From positions 56,962-120,961 of the forward strand of contig ML977041.1 in the NCBI GenBank assembly GCA_010015675.1: a stretch of 64,000 nucleotides of DNA. Direction: 5' to 3'. This stretch comes from Byssothecium circinans (taxonomy: Eukaryota; Ascomycota; Dothideomycetes; Pleosporales; Massarinaceae). The notes beneath the pieces are model-generated. The model did no database searches and had not been told where the DNA came from. It saw only the letters and a program-made list of their open reading frames with translations. The position numbers and the translations under genes are program-made. Each line of letters starts with the position of its first letter. Within the stretch, counting starts at the first letter, position 1. Positions 57,098 through 64,000 of the stretch are shown one piece after another.

Positions 57098-57320
57098 GTG
57101 GGAAATAAGCGAGATTTAAGCGCATAGACCACCTGCATGAACAGCGTCAACACCAAACCAAAAAATATACCTCTATACAATTCTACAACCTTAAAAATCG
57201 CCTTAGTATTTCTTTACAGCCTTAAAACCCTCTAGAAATGCAAAAACTTTGATTTTTAGTCGTCTTTGGTGGCCTTTGGCATTCTCGATGGGCTGCGCTT
57301 AAATCCCGCTTATTTCCCAC
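57098..57320. mobile_element. MITE-like element, 223 bp, 27-bp inverted ends
   Basis: The left end is gtgggaaataagcgagattt plus aagcgca (57098-57124), and the right end (57294-57320) is its inverted copy with one mismatch (26 of 27 match). The interior is AT-rich and non-coding. No obvious target-site duplication was seen. It differs in sequence from the element at 54549-54855. Confidence 0.75.
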
Positions 57321-58059
57321 CGCAAGAGGTTTGGCGCCGGCTCAAAAGATAAGATAAGGTTTGCGCTACTGCACCGTCCCCGCGTTCTTCGGGCCTTCTT
57401 TGTAGAAGCAAGCACGCGATTGACAAAATTCGCCGCAGTCTCGCCAAATTCTTACGACTATACAACGACGATAAAAATTCGTGCAAAGCTACAAAAACAT
57501 AGAATTATATAGATAAGTCTGCTATCCGATAAACGAAGAAAAAAATCCGAAAAATGCCCTGTTGTGTAGAAGTAAAGTTAAGGGGAAGTGTTTTTGGTAT
57601 GCGGGGAATTCTGTCGATCGTGTGGCAAGCAACGCACGATTGGGCGAGGATCTAGAATCCGTATTTAGGGACGACAAATTAAAAGATATAATTATTATTG
57701 GGAGGCGGCTGGGGTCTAATCCTGCGCGCGATTCATGCCCACATCATGGCATGACAGCGGCCGAACTACATACCTGGTCCTTGACATGCTGTGGTCTTAT
57801 CGCACCGGTGTCCCCGTCGAACGGCATTATTGGGGCACCAAGGAAGATACATGTAGGTACTCGGCTCCGACCTGCCGTGCGGGCTGAAGCGCGACGACGT
57901 ACGGAGTACGCTCCTGTAGATGCGTGCACGAAAGGGCCTATTCGCCGCATGGCCTGTTGATTCATATAATATTGTAGCTCTACCCTCGCATCTCGTAGGA
58001 TTCAGTCACAATCTCGTAGCTGCAGTTGAACGCGCATCACAATCTCATCCCCTCCCACC
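57321..58059. other. intergenic, MFS gene promoter
   Basis: AT-rich to about 57720, then GC-balanced. No gene was supported; a 132-codon plus-strand frame (57562-57960) shows no domain. Confidence 0.4.
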
Positions 58060-59872
58060 ATGTCTATCTCCAAAGACGCGGAAGTCAACCAAAAGACCTC
58101 AGAAGAGCTTTCGAGCTCAGGCAAGGATGCGGAAGCTGGTGCAGGACAGGTCCTCGTTGCGCGAGATGCAGCCGTGGAAGCGTTTTATAGCGATGCCATC
58201 TCCGAAGCATATCGCGTGAAGTCCGAGTTGGTGGCAAAGCATCTTAGTGATATTGGAATGGGCAAGTAAGTATTCCGGGAGGCACGCCTTCTGTGAACAA
58301 AGTCGGGCTCGGCAACCGTACTAATCGTTTGACAGATTCCAATGGATTCTCTTCGTGGTGGCTGGCTTCGGCTGGATCGTCGACAACTTCTGGTCCCAGG
58401 GCATCTCCGCGGTGCGGCCAGCCGTCGCAAATGAATTCACCGACGTGACTCGTCTCAGCTTCAGCTCTGTTGCATACTACGTAGGTATGATCATCGGAGC
58501 AAGCTTCTGGGGAACCGGAGCCGACCTCATTGGACGCAAGCCTGCTTTCAACGCCACCATCCTGTACGGTGGCATCTTTGCCTGCGCAGTAGCTGGCACG
58601 AAGAACTTCGTCGCCTTCTGCTCCCTCTGGGCCGTCATTGGTACCGCAGCCGGCGGTAACGTCCCGGTTGACAGCATCATCTTTCTCGAGTTCATGCCCC
58701 CGGAGAAGCAGTGGCTCCTTGTCAGTCTGTCTGCTTGGTGGAACTTTGGACAAGTTATTGTTGCTCTTCTCTCCTGGGTTTTCTTGTCGAACTACGCTTG
58801 TACTTCTGCGGATGCTCCTTGTGCCATGGACAGCAATATGGGCTGGTAAGTTTATCCAGGACACATGTCGAGTTGCGTTTATGCTTACATATATCTAGGC
58901 GCTACCTCATGATCACACTTGGCCTCATGGCAATCGCGTTTGGTCTGATTCGTATCCTTGCTTTCAAGATCCCAGAGTCGCCTCGCTATCTCTTGTCGAA
59001 GGGTCGAGACGCGGATGCTGTCGAGGCCGTCAACTACATCGCCCGCTACAACGGAAAGCCGGAGACTCTCACTATCGACATGCTGCGCGCTATTGATGCT
59101 CAATTGGGCCACGGAGGCTCTCCGGACCACCCAAACACCTCTTCAAGCTCCAAGGGCCTGTCGCAAATGCAGATCCTCAAAGAGAGTTTCAAGGACTACG
59201 ACACCGGCAGCTTCAAGAAGTTGTTCAGCGGCCGCCGCTTGGCTCGTCATACATCAGTAACCTTCATCATTTGGCTCACGATTGGAATTGCGTACCCGCT
59301 GTATTTTGCCTTCATCACGTCTTACCTTCAGACCAAATCGACGTACTCGGTCGACTCGAGCCTCAGCCACACGTACATGATATACTGCATCGTATCAGCC
59401 GTTGGAGTCCTCGGACCCGTCGCCGCTGGATTCTCTGTCGAAACCCGCCTAGGCCGGAGATGGATGATGGCCATTTCAGCCATTCTGACCGGCGTGTTTC
59501 TCTACCTGTATACGCTGGCAAAGAGCGAGATAGCGGATGTTGCCTTCCAATGTGTCACAGGAATCTTGGGCAATTTCGGTACGTCTTGTGCTCTTTCTCT
59601 CAATTTTTCGGAACGTTGACACTAATTTACTGATCTCAGAATACGCAATCATGTTCGCTTTCACTCCAGAATCGTTCCCGGGCCCTATACGCGGAACCGG
59701 AACCGGAATTGCGGCAACGCTTCTGCGCTTCGGTGGTCTGTTTGCGTCCTTCATCTCGACGTACAGTGGGTACACTAGTGTACCTATTTACGTTAGTGCT
59801 GCGTTGTGGATTGTGACTGGTTTCATCTGCTTCGCTCTGCCGTACGAGACGCATGGCCATGCGTCCATCTAG
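58060..59872 (+). CDS. MFS transporter, sugar-porter-like
   Basis: A 542-residue, 12-helix major facilitator. Exons are 58060-58265, 58336-58845, 58899-59578 and 59640-59872; introns of 70, 53 and 61 nt keep the frame. The loop 2-3 signature reads GTGADLIGRKPAF, the domain-linking motif is KIPESPRYLLSKGR, and ETRLGRRWMMA is the second-half copy. Near the C-terminus FTPESFPGPIRGTGTGIA matches the SVOP/metabolite-porter branch. An 85-residue hydrophilic N-terminus precedes helix 1, and a long loop (about 330-390) lies in the middle. The substrate is unknown; an organic anion, phosphate ester or sugar is possible. Plasma membrane location is likely. Confidence 0.9.
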
Positions 59873-61125
59873 GTGCACAGATGGAGAATCCAGACCTCTT
59901 TGCATTGGGAAGAGCTATTATGAGCGCAGCAATATAGAATTCGGAAACATGATATGACGGGGGACGTTCACAAGATGTCTCAGTATCCTCTTGATTGAGG
60001 TGAAAAGACTGGCTTTTTTCTTTACTTGACTAACTAAACTACTGCATTCCTTTAGCCTGGCGGGAGATCGGCGCCCGATCCCGAAAACTAAAACAAAAGC
60101 ATACTCTTCATCAGAACTAGATAGACCATAGAACCTCCAGAACTTAGTATTTACACTGGCTGATCATTGTCTGGGAATGCGTGGCTTGTCTCTCAAACCC
60201 TACAAAGCGACTTCCATCATGCGGACCTCGTACGTTCCGTTCCGTCGGGACAAAATTCGATAACGTAAATACACTACTAAACGCACCCCACTCGGTCCAA
60301 ACGCGGCGGAACTTCCCGTGCGGCACGAAACGTATGACATCCCATCCTTCCCCGTGCCACGCATCGCGTACCCCTAAACCCATTGTAACGCCACGCAACA
60401 AACATGGGGTGCATGGGCAAGCTGAGCTGATGTCTCGAGATGCAGGCGAGGGTGCGAGTCATTGTGTTGGCTGGGATCATCCCAGTGCGGAGGGTCGAGA
60501 TCGAACACGCATAGCGCCCCGATATTGTGGTGTGGACGGGGGTAACAAGTTTTCCCCGGAACGGGGGTGTGGGCCGATCGAGATGCAGATGGTGGAAAAA
60601 GAGGGTTCGTGGGCCGTATGTGTCGGAGCCATCCTTGAGGAATGTATTCAGGGATGGGTTGAGAGTCTGGCATGTTTGGCGAGACTGTGCTGAGGCGCTG
60701 CGCAGGGAGAAGCTTGGGCTTCGTGCATGTGCATAACTGAACATATGTACACACGCGAAAGACAGCCGTGAAGGCGTTACATATCCATGCTTGTGTACTG
60801 TACCGATAGCCAGACATATGGGATGGAGCATGGCGGCTATCCCATACTAATAGAATTTCTGCGGATAGTGAAGTGCAGCACTACTGCATCTTTGTTGGTT
60901 GACCGAGATTTTATTTAAACTCGGGTGAACTTCATATCTGCATCGTCGGACTTTGAACACAATACTGTAGCCTGTTTGAAATCACCAAATGCACAATTCA
61001 CACGGCAAGATATTTTCATGAAACTTTGTCATTTTCATAATGACCTACATGGGTCGCAAAGATACTACCTCACGCCATGATGGAACCCGTGAATGCCAGA
61101 AAGAGACTCGCCTACCAGACCGAAC
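59873..61125. other. 1.25-kb stretch without a recognisable gene
   Basis: The interval lies between convergent MFS and RPS2 genes. Overlapping open frames at 60181-60693 (plus) and 60277-60831 (minus) mirror each other and carry no domain. Their length is probably due to GC content. No RNA gene was recognised. Confidence 0.45.
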
Positions 61126-62001
61126 CTAGTACCTCTTGCCCTCGCGCAGCACATCGCTGTACTCCTCCAGCGGGCTGCGTTGTAGCTTCGTCTCCTTCCA
61201 CAAGTTGGGGGTGAGGAAACCATATGTGTTGGCGACAGCGACAAAGGTAGCCTTGAGGGTGTTCTCGAGCGTCTTGGTCGAACCGGAAGAGGCAGTGTAG
61301 ACGTCCTGGACACCAGCAAGCTGCAAGAGACGCTTGACGGCGGGCGAAGCGACGAGGCCGGTACCACGGGGAGCGGGGATGAGACGGACTGTGACGGAAC
61401 CGCACTTGCCGGACTCCTTGGTGGGGAGCGAGTGAGGCTCACCGAGGTTGGTACCCCAGTAACCCCTTCGGATGGGCACGACAGTGATCTTGGCGATGAT
61501 GATGGCAGCACGGATGGCGGTCGCGACTTCCTTGGACGTCTTAATACCGAGACCAATGTGGCCCTCGGAGTCACCGATGACGACGATGGCCTTGAATCGG
61601 GTACGCTGACCGGCGCGCGTCTGCTTCTGCACAGGCTTAATCTTCATGACCTCGTCCTTGAGCTTGGGGAGGAAGTTGTCGACAATCTGGTACTCCTTGA
61701 TGGCGAGCGAGTGGAGGTAGCTGCATATTGTCAGTTTTCCATTCCAATTCCATATCTTCGCGTTTGACATACATCTCCTCCATGCTCTTAATCTTGCCGG
61801 CTTTTACGAGACGGCCGAGCTTGGTGACGGGCTGCCACTCCTTCTCCTGCACAATTGTCAACTCTGCCCATATTTATAGATCCTTCACATCCATACCTCA
61901 GTCTTTCCACGACGTCCACGGCCACGACCGCGTCCACGACCGCGGTCACCTCCTCGGTCACCGCGAGAACCAAAACCTCCTCCGCGTGGGGCGTCAGCCA
62001 T
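61126..62001 (-). CDS. RPS2: 40S ribosomal protein uS5 (Rps2)
   Basis: A 257-residue small-subunit protein near the mRNA entry channel, needed for decoding accuracy. Exons are 62001-61897, 61846-61773 and 61720-61126; introns are 50 and 52 nt. The N-terminus is the eukaryotic RG-rich tail ([18 protein letters not shown], then RG repeats), a substrate of arginine methyltransferases in other eukaryotes. The S5 double-stranded RNA-binding fold follows: [18 protein letters not shown] formed across intron 2, then [20 protein letters not shown] and [20 protein letters not shown]. The C-terminus is REGKRY. The second splice restores Ile-Tyr, as in homologues. Confidence 0.97.
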
Positions 62002-62705
62002 GTTGTAGATCGGGGTGATAACGGCTGCTGGAATTGGTGAGCGACTGTGTGGCAATGTTGCACTGGAAAAAGGACTCACGGTATGTGTGGGTGGGTTAGT
62101 ATTGGTGTCGCTGACCTTGACTTGACGCTGTTGAGGGACAATTTTGGGATGCGGTGGGCGGAAACTCTTGGCTAGCGCGAGGGCTAGTGGCCTTAAGCGA
62201 TGGCTTAGTCATGTAGGCAGTCAAACCTCATCTTGATGTCGACGAGAGTCGACGAGACATCGTATCAAGCACCAACTTTTGACATCGTTTAAGAAGAGAT
62301 CGCGGCGGTATTGATCCCCTATTTATTGTTTACTGCATCAATGCCACGCATTTTGAAAGCACCGCCTCGCATCATCGCCTGCACATGTACGCGCGTGAAA
62401 AGAATGACAACAACCCAATCATCTAGCCATCTTCTCTGAAGCTCTCATTTAAACAGCAAAAGACAACAAAGACTCACACTATCATTCGCGTCATCTCTTA
62501 ACACGCAACTTCAACACTTGCGCCCGCGTCAAGCTCACGCCGCTGACTAAGAAACCTCCGAAGGCAGCTGATTCGTTCACATGCTCTAGCTATCAACCTA
62601 CACACCTGCAGCTCTGCGCTCACCTGCTCAACTTCGCTCCTCCATGCCACCGGCACCACTCTTCTCCCTCCCATATCCCAAAATCACTACGCCCGAGTTA
62701 TCAAA
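62002..62705. promoter_or_regulatory. shared divergent promoter region, RPS2 and coiled-coil gene
   Basis: A 704-bp interval between divergent starts. No ribosomal-protein-gene motif was recognised by eye. The right half has many ctc/tct words before the ATG. Confidence 0.35.
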
Positions 62706-64000
62706 ATGTCACTATTCAACTCAGTCCTAGGCAGCATCTCCCCACGCCTTCGTGATTCCTTCGAAGACCCTCACGCGCAAGACCACGAACTCTCTTCCTA
62801 CCGTTCCTCCTCCGTTCCACGTATACCCGCACCCATAGCTTCGACAATACTATGGAGCGCGCCGCAAACCAAACTCTCTCCACCCCCTCGAGTCCCGGAC
62901 GATCTCCTCGTTATCCAAAGGAAAGCACGGCATCTAGAGCAGCAGCTCCAAGAGCTTCTCGATGCCCAGGCAGACGGGCTAATGAGCGGTCTAGGCGGCA
63001 ACGAAGGCATACCCGATGACATGATCTCGAACGGAAGCACCACACCGACGGTGAGCAGCATGCGCGGAGGAACCGACCGAAGCTCCGAGAACGAAGAGTA
63101 CACACAAGCACCGCGGAAGAAGAAAGTAGGCCTATCCACAGCGCGGAAAAGGATCGCAAGACGGATACGACAGCTCGCGAGCGTAAAAGCCGAGGAACTC
63201 GACGTCCTCGACGACGACCTCCGCGACCTCTCCACCCTCGTTTCCAAAACCGAATCATGGACCCAGAAACGCACTCGTCTGGAAAGGAAAATCGCCGACA
63301 TCGCCCGCGAATCCACAGGCGCTAAGACGCAGGCTCTCCAGACGCAGGTCGCACAGCTAGACCAGGAGATCCGGCAAAAGGAAGAAGAACTCTGGGCCCT
63401 GAAGACGCGTCGCCGTCGCGTCCTGAATGACCTCGCAGACACGGAGAACTCGGTCGAAGCCAAACTCTCCACGTACAAAGCCTCCCTCTCCTACCTCGAC
63501 AAGGAAGTCGACGACTTCCTCGCCCGCCCCCCACCCACAAACCACATCCCCCTCTCAAACTCCGCGTTCCTAACCCTCCCGCCGAAACGAAGGACGCTGG
63601 AAATGGCGCGCGAGTACTGGCGCGAAGAGCACACGCGCCTCCTCGAACGCTGCGAAGAGGTCGATGTTGACCGCGCCGCGCTCGACGAGGGTGCTGTCCT
63701 GTGGGACGATGTCGTTGGGAAAGTCGCGCAGTTTGAAAGTAGTTTACGGGATCACTTGGCTCCTCCTTCGTCGACGACCCGCGGCAAGGCTAGGGCTTCG
63801 AAGGCTCCTACGAACCCAGCTCAGATCCTGGAGGGAATGGATGGGACGGTCGCGTATCTGGAGGAGAACCTCGAACTTGCTACGCAGCGCGGGTGGAACT
63901 TGCTGGTTTGTGCTATTGGTGCGGAACTCGAGGCTTTTCGGCAGGGGAGGGAGATTCTGGAAGAGGCGTTGGGCGTGGCGAGGAATGAGAAGGGCAAGGA
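62706..64000 (+). CDS. coiled-coil protein, possibly Atg28-like (cut by window end)
   Basis: An open frame from ATG 62706 runs without a stop to the last base, so at least 431 residues are present and the C-terminus is missing. The N-terminus is MSLFNSVLGSISPRLRDSFE, followed by a Ser/Pro-rich part and then long amphipathic helices (VIQRKARHLEQQLQELLDAQ, RLERKIADIARE, LDQEIRQKEEELWALKTRRR) typical of coiled coils. The start motif, the LEQQLQELLDAQ helix and the later EYWREEHTRLLERCEEVDVD segment remind me of Pezizomycotina proteins annotated as autophagy-related protein 28. Alternatives are other coiled-coil scaffolds. It is divergent from RPS2. Confidence 0.6.
   Translation, partial: MSLFNSVLGSISPRLRDSFEDPHAQDHELSSYRSSSVPRIPAPIASTILWSAPQTKLSPPPRVPDDLLVIQRKARHLEQQLQELLDAQADGLMSGLGGNEGIPDDMISNGSTTPTVSSMRGGTDRSSENEEYTQAPRKKKVGLSTARKRIARRIRQLASVKAEELDVLDDDLRDLSTLVSKTESWTQKRTRLERKIADIARESTGAKTQALQTQVAQLDQEIRQKEEELWALKTRRRRVLNDLADTENSVEAKLSTYKASLSYLDKEVDDFLARPPPTNHIPLSNSAFLTLPPKRRTLEMAREYWREEHTRLLERCEEVDVDRAALDEGAVLWDDVVGKVAQFESSLRDHLAPPSSTTRGKARASKAPTNPAQILEGMDGTVAYLEENLELATQRGWNLLVCAIGAELEAFRQGREILEEALGVARNEKGK

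Noticed and set aside
60181..60831. Long overlapping frames on both strands
   Set aside because: They mirror each other, contain no domain or targeting signal, and their lengths are explained by local base composition.
1..64000. tRNA, rRNA or CRISPR features
   Set aside because: No tRNA B-box context, rRNA segment or spaced direct repeats were recognised by eye; a dedicated tRNA scan was not possible.

Overview
This is nuclear DNA of a filamentous ascomycete (Pezizomycotina). Most genes carry short introns of 44-108 nt with fungal GTANGT-type donors and CTAAC/CTGAC-type branch sites. The gene set includes an Ste6-type ABC exporter, cornichon Erv14, Prp17, a Rad2/XPG nuclease, kynurenine 3-monooxygenase, methionine aminopeptidase 1, uS5/Rps2 and a fungal rhodopsin-fold membrane protein. 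A DUF6594-type membrane protein and the AT-rich, TpA-rich left end, which looks like RIP-mutated repeat DNA, point to filamentous fungi and perhaps to Dothideomycetes. The class is inference. Gene models were spliced by hand; where exon coordinates are listed, the junctions keep the reading frame unless noted.

Layout. 1-2.3 kb: AT-rich repeat block with two 17-bp tandem arrays. 2.3-6.8 kb: accessory zone with a retropepsin/TPR chimera and a DUF6594 gene containing one in-frame stop. 7-12.4 kb: alpha/beta hydrolase and a WDR6/Trm734-like WD protein. 12.6-15.5 kb: an interrupted gene of unknown family and a dead pogo-type transposase. 15.6-26.2 kb: the eEF1A chaperone PBDC1/Ypl225w, an Ste6-like exporter with a GC-AG intron, a small putative secreted protein, a methyltransferase and an acetate transporter. 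26.2-28.8 kb: no recognisable gene. 28.8-35.7 kb: AAA ATPase, mitochondrial BolA, a malonyl-CoA-synthetase-like enzyme, an assembly gap and an APH-fold kinase. 35.7-39.7 kb: microsatellite-rich, with one small Ser-rich protein gene. 39.7-54.1 kb: dense housekeeping block (PRP17, ERV14, MAP1, KMO, RAD2 and a large BRCT protein with 14 TP repeats). 54.5-57.3 kb: two MITE-like foldback elements flanking a 7TM gene. 58-64 kb: MFS transporter, RPS2, and a coiled-coil protein, possibly Atg28, cut by the window end.

The genes do not form one pathway. The window is ordinary fungal gene space with accessory patches. Divergent pairs sharing an intergenic region are BolA/acyl-CoA synthetase, MAP1/KMO and RPS2/coiled-coil protein. 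The most interesting items are the retropepsin-TPR chimera, the TP-repeat/BRCT/KEN-box protein, the exon-edge GAAG duplication in the BolA gene, the small secreted protein and the two undescribed foldback elements.
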